Source: DASYLJ01 sp036009625
GTDB lineage: Bacteria > Desulfobacterota > Binatia > DP-6
DNA length: 64,000 nucleotides
Reading direction: 5' to 3'
Assembly (NCBI GenBank): GCA_036009625.1
Contig: DASYLJ010000120.1
Coordinates: 19,264 to 83,263, forward strand
Shown: in pieces, positions 18,422-27,183 of the stretch
Numbering within the stretch: the first letter of the stretch is position 1
How the letters are laid out: every line of letters starts with the position of its first letter
The notes under the pieces: generated by a model
Told to the model about the DNA's origin: nothing
Seen by the model: the letters and a program-made list of their open reading frames with translations, nothing else
The model's database searches: none
Position numbers and translations under genes: made by a program

Positions 18422-20224
18422 ATGGCCTCCCCGCTGATCAATCGCCGTGACCTCGACTTCGTCCTGTACGAGCTGCTCGACGTGCTCGCTCTCACCGTGG
18501 AGCCGCGGTGGGCGGAGCACCGCCGCGAGACCTTCGACGCCGCGATCGACACCGCACACGACCTCGCCGTCACCCACTTCCGGTCGCACAATGCGAAGGG
18601 CGACCGGCAGGAGCCGAGCTTCGACGGCGAACGCGTGCACGTCATTCCGGAGGTGAAGGTGGCGCTCGACGCCTACGTCGCCGCCGGGTTCATGGCGGCG
18701 TCGAAGGACTACGATCTCGGCGGCATGCAGCTCCCGTGGACGGTGGCACAGGCGTGCAGCGCGATGTTCCAGGCGGCGAACGTCGGCACCGCGGCGTATC
18801 CCTTCCTGACGATCGCGGCGGCGAACCTGATCGAGGCATTCGGCTCGGCCGAGATGCGGCAACGCTTCATGCGGCCGATGCTCGACGGGCGCTTCTTCGG
18901 CACGATGTGTCTCTCCGAGCCGCAGGCAGGATCGTCGCTCGCAGACATCCGCACGCGCGCCGAGCCTGCCGGCGAGGGAGTCTATCGGCTGTTCGGGAAC
19001 AAGATGTGGATCTCGGGCGGGGATCACGAGCTGTCCGACAACATCGTCCATCTCGTGCTCGCGAAGATTCCGGGCGGAGGCGCCGGAGTGAAGGGCATCT
19101 CGCTGTTCGTCGTGCCCAAGCTTTTGGTGGACGACGACGGCCGTCTCGGCGCCCGCAACGACGTCCGCCTCGCCGGCGTGAATCACAAGATGGGCTATCG
19201 CGGCGCGATCAACACGGTCCTGAACTTCGGCGAGAAGGACGGCGCCGTAGGGTATCTGGTCGGCGAGCCGCATCGCGGGCTCGCGTACATGTTCCAGATG
19301 ATGAACGAGGCGCGCATCGGCGTCGGGGCCGGGGCGGTGATGCTGGCGTACACCGCATACCTGGCGGCGCTCGAGTACGCGCGGGTGCGCCCGCAGGGCC
19401 GGCCGGTGGAGGCGAAGGACCCGTCGCAGCCGATGGTGCCGATCGTCGAGCACGCCGACGTGAAGCGGATGCTGCTCTACCAGAAGGCGGTGAGCGAGGG
19501 CGGGCTCCACCTGTGTCTCTACGCGGCGTGGCTCGTGGATCGCCAGCATGCGACCACCGACACGACGGAACGCCGCGATCTCACGCTCCTGCTCGACACC
19601 CTGACGCCGATCGTGAAGGGCTGGCTCAGCGAGGCGTGCCTGCGCGCCAACGAGCTCGCCGTCCAGGTTCTGGGTGGCTATGGCTACACGCGCGAGTACC
19701 CGGTCGAGCAGCACTATCGCGACCAGCGGTTGAACCCGATCCACGAGGGCACCGACGGCATCCAGGCGCTGGATCTGCTCGGGCGCAAGATGACGATGCA
19801 GGGTGGCGCGGGCTGGGCCCTGCTGCACGATGCGATCGCCGCGGCGATCATGCGCGCCCGCGCTCACGACGATCTGGTGCCCCTGGCGGCCCAGCTCGAC
19901 GCCGCGTTGCTGACGCTCGCGCGCGTGCGTGACCGGCTGTTGGAGACGATGGCCGGCGGCCGTATCCCGCTGGCGTTGGCCAACGCCAGCCATTTTCTCG
20001 ACCTCGCCGGCCTCGTCGTGTTCGGCTGGATGTGGCTCTGGCAGGCAACCGTGATCGCGAGTGCTCCGCCGACGGACGACGCCGAGATGGCCTCGTTCCG
20101 AGCCGGCAAGCTCCAGGCGTGCCGCTATGCCTTCACCTACGAGTTGGCGCGCGTGCCGTACCTGGCGTCGCTCCTCGAGTCGCTCGACGACACCACGCTC
20201 GGCATGCGCAGCGAGTGGTTCTGA
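18422..20224 (+). CDS. Acyl-CoA dehydrogenase, long (DmdC/AcdB-like) form
   Basis: 600 residues, the length of the long acyl-CoA dehydrogenase class that includes methylmercaptopropionyl-CoA dehydrogenase. The N-terminal helical cap is followed by the substrate/FAD middle domain (FFGTMCLSEPQAGSSLADIRT, then GNKMWISGGDHE) and the C-terminal helical domain (VQVLGGYGYTREYPVEQHYRD, IHEGTDGIQALDLLGRK). The C-terminal ~130-residue extension characteristic of this subgroup is present. It introduces the trans-2 double bond of an acyl-CoA using FAD and passes electrons to ETF. The actual acyl chain is unknown. AGGGA precedes the ATG at a good distance. Confidence 0.92.
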   Translation: MASPLINRRDLDFVLYELLDVLALTVEPRWAEHRRETFDAAIDTAHDLAVTHFRSHNAKGDRQEPSFDGERVHVIPEVKVALDAYVAAGFMAASKDYDLGGMQLPWTVAQACSAMFQAANVGTAAYPFLTIAAANLIEAFGSAEMRQRFMRPMLDGRFFGTMCLSEPQAGSSLADIRTRAEPAGEGVYRLFGNKMWISGGDHELSDNIVHLVLAKIPGGGAGVKGISLFVVPKLLVDDDGRLGARNDVRLAGVNHKMGYRGAINTVLNFGEKDGAVGYLVGEPHRGLAYMFQMMNEARIGVGAGAVMLAYTAYLAALEYARVRPQGRPVEAKDPSQPMVPIVEHADVKRMLLYQKAVSEGGLHLCLYAAWLVDRQHATTDTTERRDLTLLLDTLTPIVKGWLSEACLRANELAVQVLGGYGYTREYPVEQHYRDQRLNPIHEGTDGIQALDLLGRKMTMQGGAGWALLHDAIAAAIMRARAHDDLVPLAAQLDAALLTLARVRDRLLETMAGGRIPLALANASHFLDLAGLVVFGWMWLWQATVIASAPPTDDAEMASFRAGKLQACRYAFTYELARVPYLASLLESLDDTTLGMRSEWF

Positions 20225-20324
20225 CGGCGGAACTGGGACGGCGCGCTCGTCGTCGACGGGTGCGTGGTCGAGCGAAGCCCGTCGGGCATCGAGGCCGGAA
20301 ACCTTCGCGAAGCAGCGGTGACCC

Positions 20325-22686
20325 ATGTGCGGTGGTTTCGCGCAGCACCGCGTCGATCAAAATGACTTGAAGCCGGCCAGCAGGCATGCGACCCGTCTTC
20401 GGGTGAGACATCGGCTCAGCGGCCTGCTTGCGCTCTGCCTGGCCTGGACTCCCGCTATCGTCGCCGCCGAAACGTGGCGATCGATCGGGCCGCCGGGCGG
20501 GCCCGTCTCGTCGCTCGCAGTCGATCCGACCGATCCGTTGCACCTGCTGCTAGCCTCGCCCAGCGGAGAGGTGTTCGAGAGCCGGGATGCCGGCGCGTCG
20601 TGGGTGCGGACCCCGGGTTTGCCGCCGCCATCGACGAGCGTGGCGCTCGGCCCGACCACGCAGTGGGCGGGGACACCGAGCGGTATCTGGCGCCGCCCGT
20701 CCGGCGACGCCCAATGGACGCAGACGACGAACACCCGTCTGGTCGAACGCGTCGTCGCAGATCCGACCGACGATCTCGTCGCGTGGGCCATCGTCGACAA
20801 CAGTCCGCCCTACGAGGGTCACGTCGTGCGAACCGTCGACGGCGGCGGCTCGTGGCTCGACATTCCATTGAGGCACCCTGTCGGCGATGTGTTGCTCGAC
20901 CCGGACCACCCGACGACGGCGTACATCTCGCTGCTCGCGAAACGCGCGATGACGCTACCGAGCTGCGCGGCCGGAGGGTCGAGCGGTGGCGTCTTCCGCG
21001 TCACGAATCGTGGAGAGTCCCTGGTATTGATCAGCACGGGGTTCGAATACGCCCAGCACGTGGTGTGTGGGACGTCGCACATGCCGACGTGGGGCGGCGT
21101 CGGTGGTGTTGCGATCGCGCCGACCGCCCCCCGTACGCTCTGGGCAACGACGAGCGAGGGGAACCCTCCGTTGTATCGGTCGATCAACGACGGCGCGTCG
21201 TGGACGTCCGTCGACGGCGCATTCCCGTTTCCGAATGGCGCGGTCGTCCGAGCGTCGGGGCATTCGGTGTACGCCTTCGGTCCGCTGCAGGCGACCACGC
21301 TCGTGCGGAGCGACGACGGCGGCGAAACATGGACGACGGTGTACGAGGTGCCGATCGACCAAATCGATCCGCTGGACCGCCGCAACCTGGTCGTGTCGGG
21401 CGAGCGGCTGTACGTGACGTCGATCGGCGACGTCGGGCTCACCCGCAGTCCCGACGGCGGTGCGACCTGGAGCGACGACAACCCGGATCTCATCACCAGC
21501 GACGTACTCGCCGTTCGCGTCGAGCCGGACCTCCCGGACACCGTGCTCGCCGGAACGCGCGCTCGATGGACGGCGGCGCGACGTGGGCGCGGAGCACCCT
21601 GCGCGGGCAGGTGTTCGAGTTCGCGGCCACATCGGCCGTGCCCACCACCGTCTATGCTGCCACGAGCCGGGGCGTCGCCGTCAGCACGAACGGCGGGACG
21701 TCATGGCGCGCGCCACAGGGAAGTGGCTTCGCTCCGCGATCGCTCGCGTCGACCGCGCGACACCGCCGTCGCTCATGTACGGGATCGAGGCCACGGGCTT
21801 CGGTATGGTGCGGAGCACCGACGGCGGTGAGAGCTGGTCGGCGTCGACGCGCGGCTCCCTCGGCGCGCCACCGATCGCTGTAGCTGTCTCGACGCTGCCG
21901 GGGAACTCGGCGGGGGCGTTCCTTGCCGTGCTGGAGGACGGCGGCGTCTATCGCGCGACGGGCGGTGTGGACGTGTGGGAGCGCGTCGGCGACCTTGCCC
22001 CTGCGCAAGTGCGAACACTCGTCGTCGGGGCTACGGCCGATGCCGGCATGTGGGCGGCAACGCACCTCGGGGTGTTCCACACGATCGATGCGGGCGCGAC
22101 GTGGTCGCAGATCGCGGGCTCCTTCGTCGCACGGACCGTCGTTCCCGATCCCGGCGCGTCGGACGTCCTCTATGCCGCAAGCGAGAAGGGCGTGCTGCGC
22201 TCCATCGGCGGCGGGCCGTGGCGCCCGATCGGCGACGGGCTCGAGGGCGTCGACGTGCGCGCGCTCGCCATCTCGGGTCGGCCGAAACGCATCGTCGCGG
22301 GCACCATCGGCCGCGGCGCGTTCCGCATCGACGTCGAGCCGTGTGGCGACGGCGTGGTGGACGACGGCGAATCGGCCGTCGCGGAGGTGCGTTGCGGGCT
22401 CCCCGACCCTGCCGCGCTGTCCGCGTGTGTGACCAGCGGGAAGGGCGTGCGGCGCGTGCGCCGCCTGCTCCCGAAGTTGCTGCAGCGGGCAGAGAAGGTA
22501 CTCGATCGCGCCGTGGCACGCTCGACCCGTGCGGAGGCGCTCGTCAGACGCGGCCGACGCCTACTCGATCGCCTGGCACGGGCGACGGCCGAGGCCACCC
22601 GGAAGGGGCTGCTGCGCCCGGACTGCAGCGGGTACGATCGTGGGCTGGAGCGAACGGCGCGCCTGCTGGTTTTCCCGCAGGGCTAG
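20325..22686 (+). pseudogene. Secreted BNR/sortilin-like propeller protein, broken by two frameshifts
   Basis: The protein reads through three frames. Frame 1 (to ~21560) carries a signal peptide (RHRLSGLLALCLAWTPAIVA) and blades with the pattern RSDDGGETW, GASW and SPDGGATWSDD. A second frame (~21562-21750) continues with SMDGGATWARSTLRGQVFEF and STNGGTSW. A third (~21751-22686) continues YGIEATGFGMVRSTDGGESW through HTIDAGATWSQ to the end. Each switch fits loss of one base: restoring one G near 21561 gives LAGTRGSMDGG, and restoring one G near 21750 gives RSLAVDRATPPSL. The last ~90 residues are a basic helical module D (VRRVRRLLPKLLQRAEKVLD) with LRPDC near the end, resembling the tail of the protein at 51040. 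The start could be ATG 20325 or GTG 20403, the latter giving a better signal peptide. Either a young pseudogene or assembly indels. Confidence 0.8.
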
Positions 22687-22767
22687 ACGCCCGATGGGAC
22701 GAGTGTCGATTGGCACCATAGTGCACCGCCCCATGTACGCGCGCCGCGCGGGCACTATGCTGCAGCC

Positions 22768-24177
22768 ATGACGAATGCTCGCTCGCTCGTGTGGCGGTGC
22801 TCCGGCCTTCTACTGTGCGCGGCCGGTGTTCTCACCGGCACCGCCTTCGCGTTCGTGAGCCTGTCCCCCGGGACCAACCTCCAGAGCGCGCCGCGCTGGA
22901 ACGCGGCCGCGGGCGTCGGCGGCAGCCGCGTGCACCTCCGGGTCGCCATCGAGGAGACGGTCGCCGAGAAGCTGACGTTCGCGGTCACCGGCGCCACGGC
23001 CCCCGCGGACGTCGCGGCCGCGGAAGCGAGCATCCGGGCTGCATTCGCCGCCTGGGCGAGCCCGGTGCTGGACTTCGAGGTGACGGTCGGTGGTGCCGTC
23101 GAGGGCGAGGCCGCGGGAGCGGACATCGACGTGTTCGCGGTACCGAACACGCATCCGATCTTCGCCGGCACCAGCTTCTTCGGCTACACGGTGACCAACA
23201 CGCTCTTCGCCGCCGACCGGCGTCTCACGAACGGCGCGATGCTCGCCGGCTTCGTCATCGACGGCGCCGACATCTACCTGAACGTCGATCGCATCGCGTT
23301 GATCGCACCGATCTTCACGGCGGCCGAAGGCCCGCGCGCGCTGCAGCGACTGACAATCCACGAAGCGGGGCATGCGATCGGCCTGCACCATCCGAACGAG
23401 TTCCCGGGTGCCAACTACGACACCGATGCGAACCCCCTGAACCGGATGGCGATCGATCCCTTCGCGCCGTTCGACGACCTGCAGGCGTCGTCCGCCGTCG
23501 ATCCCAACAGCATCATGTCGAACCTGCCGGCGATCATCCCGGGGGCGCTGCTGTACACGACGTTGCGTTTCGACGAGCGCGGCGGGCGCGACGTGCTCTA
23601 CCCGTCGCCCATCCCGGCTCCGGGATGCGATCCGGTGCCCCGCACCGACTGCCGCGCATCGACGCGTCCCGCGAAGTCGACATTGCAGATCGTTCACGGT
23701 GACGAGCCGGACGACGACGTGATCCGTTTCGTCTGGAGCAAGGGTGCTGCCACCGACGCGAGCGCCTTCGGCGATCCGCTCACCGTCGACGCGGTCACGC
23801 TCTGCGTCTACGACCGGAGTGCCACCGGCGTCGTCTACCGCGGGGACGCGCCCGCCGGGGGACGCTGCACGACGAAGGATTGCTGGAAGCCCAAGGGCAG
23901 TCCGGCCGGCGCGAAAGGTTGGGTGTACGTCGACGAGGCGACGACCCCGCACGGCGTGAGCAAGGTGACGCTCACGCCAGGTGAGGCGGGGAAGGCGCGC
24001 GTCGCCGTCGAGGCGAAGGGATCGCTGGTGGAGACCTCGCCGGTTGGGTTCCCCACCATGCCGCTCGCCCTGCCGGTCGAGGTCCAGGTACAGGTCACGA
24101 ACGGCGAGTGCTGGGCAGCGACGTTCGGCAGCGCACGCCGGAACGACGCGGGCCGGTTCCGCGCGAAGTCCGACTAG
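22768..24177 (+). CDS. Secreted matrixin-like zinc metalloprotease with C-terminal module A
   Basis: 469 residues. A signal peptide (MTNARSLVWRCSGLLLCAAG to AFAF) precedes a metzincin domain with the zinc site HEAGHAIGLHH (His198, Glu199, His202, His208) and a downstream SIMSNL segment that fits the Met-turn. RALQRLTI before the site and an Asp-rich loop after it are matrixin-like. Residues ~290-469 are module A (DCRASTRPAKSTLQ, LCVYDRS, PAGGRC, CWKPKGSPAGAKGW, a late CW), shared with the giant protein at 1974. It should cleave proteins outside the cell; no propeptide cysteine switch is obvious. A 50-base stretch of its module A is repeated with three mismatches at 25571-25620. Confidence 0.87.
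   Translation: MTNARSLVWRCSGLLLCAAGVLTGTAFAFVSLSPGTNLQSAPRWNAAAGVGGSRVHLRVAIEETVAEKLTFAVTGATAPADVAAAEASIRAAFAAWASPVLDFEVTVGGAVEGEAAGADIDVFAVPNTHPIFAGTSFFGYTVTNTLFAADRRLTNGAMLAGFVIDGADIYLNVDRIALIAPIFTAAEGPRALQRLTIHEAGHAIGLHHPNEFPGANYDTDANPLNRMAIDPFAPFDDLQASSAVDPNSIMSNLPAIIPGALLYTTLRFDERGGRDVLYPSPIPAPGCDPVPRTDCRASTRPAKSTLQIVHGDEPDDDVIRFVWSKGAATDASAFGDPLTVDAVTLCVYDRSATGVVYRGDAPAGGRCTTKDCWKPKGSPAGAKGWVYVDEATTPHGVSKVTLTPGEAGKARVAVEAKGSLVETSPVGFPTMPLALPVEVQVQVTNGECWAATFGSARRNDAGRFRAKSD
24033..24082 (+). repeat. Direct repeat copy 1 (inside module A of the protease)
   Basis: Fifty bases here match 25571-25620 at 47 positions. This copy encodes the module A stretch TSPVGFPTMPLALPVE. The pair, 1.5 kb apart in the same orientation, shows recent duplication or recombination of a module A segment. 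Confidence 0.85.
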
Positions 24178-24656
24178 CGTTTTCGGGCCTTGTGCGCTGC
24201 GACACTCGTCGAGCCCGCCCAAGCCCCTGAACCGCACCGAGGCCGATCAGCGGCTCTGGCGGGCGGACCAGCATCGGTGCGACGCGGACGATCGGTCCCG
24301 CGTTGGCGGCCGTCACGCTCGGCGATGTTGCCGCCTTCTTTCGTCCAGAAGCGGACGGCGGGCCGTCGTCGGAAGTCACGTGCGTCGATTCGGTCGGCGA
24401 GTGCAGTCGCCGATCGGACGACGAGCGATCGCCGCGCCGGCGTGCACGGTGCTCTACGCCGACGCCCAAAACCTGTCCAGCGACCTGCGACGATCGCGCG
24501 CCTATCCCATGAAGGCCGAGGTGGAGTCGGCCCGGGTGCCGCGAGATGCGATGGGGGCGCCGACGAACCGGTGCCCTACGGCAGGATCGCGAGCGGGCTG
24601 GACAGGAGCCGATCAGGTGTTGTCTGGGACCAAGGCGTCAGATAAGAACCGGCTCT
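24178..24656 (+). other. Intergenic stretch without a recognised gene
   Basis: 479 bases between the protease stop and the DUF1554 gene. Short open frames on both strands lack a start with a ribosome-binding site, a signal peptide or a recognisable motif. It probably contains the promoter of the gene at 24657 close to its right end; I see nothing else I can support. Confidence 0.5.
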
Positions 24657-25226
24657 ATGAAATTCCCAAGCTTGTTTCACCGACGGCCCGATGTGCAACT
24701 GTCGACTCTATTGATCGGTGCGCTGCTGCTGGCGAGCACTGGGGGAGCATACGCGTCGAACCTCGTCTTCGTCACGAGCGGAACCTTCAACGGAAACCTG
24801 GGGGGAATCACTGGGGGCGACACCATCTGCAATGCCCTGGCGGCGAATGCGGTGCTATCCGGGACGTGGGTGGCCTGGCTCAGTGACGCCTCGAACGATG
24901 CTCGGGATCGCCTGACGGTGGGTGGCGGCCCCTATGTCGGGACGAACGGCGTCACGATCGCTCAAGATCTGACCGACCTGACCGATGGACACATCGTCGC
25001 CATCTCGAGCGACGAAACGAATCAACCCGTCAGCGTCGATGGTGTCTGGACGGGTACGAACAATGACGGAACATGGCACGGCACCGATTGCATCGGTTGG
25101 ACCTCGAGCATGAACGGCGGGAGCGTTCGCGGCCGGACGGGCAACAAGGGGTCGAGTGGCAGCTGGAGCTCGTTCACGAACACGGTCTGCTTCTCGTCGC
25201 GCCACCTGTACTGCTTTCAGCAGTAG
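24657..25226 (+). CDS. Secreted DUF1554 (LenA/endostatin-like) protein
   Basis: 189 residues from the ATG at 24657; a longer in-frame extension is very Arg-rich and not credible. A signal peptide (LSTLLIGALLLASTGGAYA) precedes a single domain: FVTSGTFNGNLGGITGGDTICN, then TWVAWLSDASNDARDR, DLTDLTDGHI, VWTGTNNDGT, and DCIGWTSSMNGGSVRG, ending HLYCFQQ. This is the DUF1554 pattern (PF07588), known from Leptospira LenA-type surface proteins that have a C-type-lectin/endostatin-like fold and bind host matrix. Here the organism is probably free-living, so a carbohydrate or protein ligand outside the cell is the modest inference. Four cysteines should form two disulphides. Directly after its stop codon, and in the same frame, begins a stretch ending in a module A remnant. 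Confidence 0.82.
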   Translation: MKFPSLFHRRPDVQLSTLLIGALLLASTGGAYASNLVFVTSGTFNGNLGGITGGDTICNALAANAVLSGTWVAWLSDASNDARDRLTVGGGPYVGTNGVTIAQDLTDLTDGHIVAISSDETNQPVSVDGVWTGTNNDGTWHGTDCIGWTSSMNGGSVRGRTGNKGSSGSWSSFTNTVCFSSRHLYCFQQ

Positions 25227-25286
25227 ACGACGTCAGCACGAACAGGCCGGAAGTCTGCAAGTAGCGGCGCGAGATATCGGGACCGT

Positions 25287-25511
25287 CGAGCCGGACGCTC
25301 CGGCGTCGAAGAACTGTCTCTCAAGCTCGGCGCCGAGGGGAAGGCGCGGATTGCGCTCAAGGCGGGCGGTAGCAACCTGCTCGTTCCGCAGATGCCCATC
25401 GCCACGGACCGCGTCCTGGTACAGTTGGAAAATTCCTCCGCCACCTGTTGGGAGAGCACGTTCTCCGGCGGCAACGCCTCGGCCACGAAGTATTCCGCGA
25501 AGTCCGATTGA
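25287..25511 (+). pseudogene. Headless remnant of C-terminal module A
   Basis: 75 codons without a start encode the end of module A: ELSLKLGAEGKARIALKAGG, then VLVQLENSSATCWESTFSGG and a final YSAKSD stop. This aligns with the protease tail (VTLTPGEAGKARVAVEAKG, CWAATF, FRAKSD stop). It is in the same frame as the DUF1554 gene, and no stop codon lies between that gene's TAG and this segment. Either a former DUF1554-module A fusion truncated by a nonsense mutation or a separate gene debris piece. The first is attractive but unproven, because the ~20 linking codons look non-coding. Confidence 0.75.
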
Positions 25512-25570
25512 ACCTGCCGACGAGACACACCGCGATCCTCGAGGTGCATCGTCTCGTCCCGCCGGAGGAG

Positions 25571-25620
25571 GACCTCGCCGGTGGGGTTCCCCACCATGCC
25601 GCTCGTCCTGCCGGCCGAGG
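25571..25620 (+). repeat. Direct repeat copy 2 (module A fragment)
   Basis: Matches 24033-24082 at 47 of 50 bases, in the same orientation, but here lies in non-genic DNA (see the remnant at 25571-25690). Confidence 0.85.
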
Positions 25621-25690
25621 ACTGCTCGCCGCGTTCGTTGTGGGGGATCTCGTGCGAATTCGATTCGAACGGCACCGCGTCCTTTTCGCC
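25571..25690 (+). pseudogene. Second remnant of module A, including direct repeat copy 2
   Basis: Starts with the 50-base copy of 24033-24082, encoding TSPVGFPTMPLVLPAE, and continues with a degraded equivalent of the module end (LWGISCEFDSNGTASFS, where intact modules have CW followed by a beta-hairpin and KAK or KSD). No start and no intact frame. Together with 25287-25511 it shows that loose module A ends accumulate here. The rest of 25512-25787 shows nothing I can identify. Confidence 0.65.
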
Positions 25691-25787
25691 GCCTTCCATA
25701 CCCCCGGCTCGAGCAGCGCACCGGTGGCGAGGGCGCGGGTCCACACGCGTATGTCGGCGAGCGTGGCGGAACCTCGCAGCGACTCCG

Positions 25788-27056
25788 TCAGTGGCGCGCC
25801 GCCATCGCACCGCGTGACAGCAGCAGCAGCGCGCCGAGGGTCAGCAGACCCGCTGCGGAGAGGTAGTAGCCCACCGCCGCGAGCCCGAACTCTTGCGCGA
25901 GCGAGGTGGCCGCGTAGGGCGTCAGCGAGGCGCCGACGATGCCGGCGAAGTTGAAGGTGAGCGAGGCGCCGGTGTAGCGCACCGCGGTCGGGAACAGGGC
26001 CGCGAGCGCCGCGCCCAGCGGCCCGTAGGTCATCCCCATCAGCCCCAGTCCGAGCGACAGGCAGAGGAGCACCATCCCGGTGCTGCCCGCCGCGAGCAGC
26101 GGTGCGAAAACGAAACCGAAGAGGGTGATGCTGGCGGCCGCGGCGATCAGCACCGAGCGCGGATCGAAGATGTCGGCGAGCCACGCCGACAATGGAATGG
26201 TGATGCCGAAGCACACGACGGCCGCCATCTGCAGGATCAGGAATTGCTCGCGCGAATAGCCCAGATGGCTGGTGCCCCAGGAAAGCGTGAACACCGTCAT
26301 CAGATAGAACGTGACGAAGGTGGCCACCGCGGCGAACGTGCCGAGCAGCAGCGGCGTGCCGTGGTGGCGGAACACCTCGGCCACCGGCACGCGCACGCGC
26401 TCGTCGTTCTGCAGCGCGCGGCGGAACGCTGGCGTCTCCTCGATGTGCAGCCGCACCCACAGCCCGACCAGCACCAGCACGGCGCTGGCGACGAACGGCA
26501 CGCGCCATCCCCACTGCAGGAACTGCTCCTCGCTCAGATAGTGCGTCAGCGGCAGGAACACGCCGGAGGAGCAGATGAATCCGATCGGCGCGCCGAGTTG
26601 CGGGAACATGCCGTACCAGTTCTGCTTGCCCGGCGGCGCGTTCTCGGTGGCCAACAGCACGGCGCCGCCCCACTCGCCGCCGAGCCCGAAACCCTGACCG
26701 CAGCGGCACAGCGCCAGCAGCGCCGGCGCCAGGAGGCCGGCGCTCTCGTACGTCGGCAGCAGACCGATGCACACGGTGGACAACCCCATGGTCAGCAGCG
26801 CGGCCACCAACGTGGCCTTTCGGCCGATGCGGTCACCGTAGTGTCCGAAGACTGCCGAGCCGATGGGCCGCGCGAAGAACGCGAGCGCGAAGGTGGCGAG
26901 CGACTGCAGCGTGGCCGAGGCCGGGTCCGCGGCCGGAAAGAACAGGTGCGGGAACACCAGCACCGCGGCCGTAGCGTAGATGTAGAAATCGAAGAACTCG
27001 ATCGTGGTGCCGATCAGGCTCGCGAACAATATCCGGCGCGGCGAATTGCCCTGCAT
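25788..27056 (-). CDS. MFS transporter, metabolite:H+ symporter (MHS/ProP-like) family
   Basis: 422 residues with about 12 membrane segments. Diagnostic MHS features: the start SLIGTTIEFFDFYIY, FFARPIGSAVFGHYGDRIGRK in loop 2-3, CRCGQGFGLGGEWGGAVLL, and WGWRVPFVASAVLVLVGLWVRL before a long cytoplasmic helix IEETPAFRRAL. Family members import organic acids or osmolytes such as shikimate, alpha-ketoglutarate and betaine with protons. The substrate here is probably an organic acid feeding the neighbouring acyl-CoA genes, an inference. The ATG at 27056 has GGGGGGAG five bases upstream; a 98-codon in-frame extension is spurious. Same strand as the hydratase and SDR upstream, spaced 127 bases. Confidence 0.9.
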   Translation of the reverse strand: MQGNSPRRILFASLIGTTIEFFDFYIYATAAVLVFPHLFFPAADPASATLQSLATFALAFFARPIGSAVFGHYGDRIGRKATLVAALLTMGLSTVCIGLLPTYESAGLLAPALLALCRCGQGFGLGGEWGGAVLLATENAPPGKQNWYGMFPQLGAPIGFICSSGVFLPLTHYLSEEQFLQWGWRVPFVASAVLVLVGLWVRLHIEETPAFRRALQNDERVRVPVAEVFRHHGTPLLLGTFAAVATFVTFYLMTVFTLSWGTSHLGYSREQFLILQMAAVVCFGITIPLSAWLADIFDPRSVLIAAAASITLFGFVFAPLLAAGSTGMVLLCLSLGLGLMGMTYGPLGAALAALFPTAVRYTGASLTFNFAGIVGASLTPYAATSLAQEFGLAAVGYYLSAAGLLTLGALLLLSRGAMAARH

Positions 27057-27183
27057 GCTCCCCCCCTCACACGACCCTCTGTGGACCGCGCCGCCGTCTC
27101 GGCGAAGGCGCCCGATCACATAGTCGAGCGGCCCGCGCCGTGCCACGCGACGACCGCCCACCCGATCACCGCCGCAGCCAGGT

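Noticed and set aside
18380..20326. Minus-strand open frame of 648 codons opposite the acyl-CoA dehydrogenase
   Set aside because: Antisense shadow of a clear enzyme gene.
25700..25787. Minus-strand stretch resembling a LamG end (ATLADIRVWTRALATG)
   Set aside because: Too short and in a different context; not enough to claim a domain remnant.
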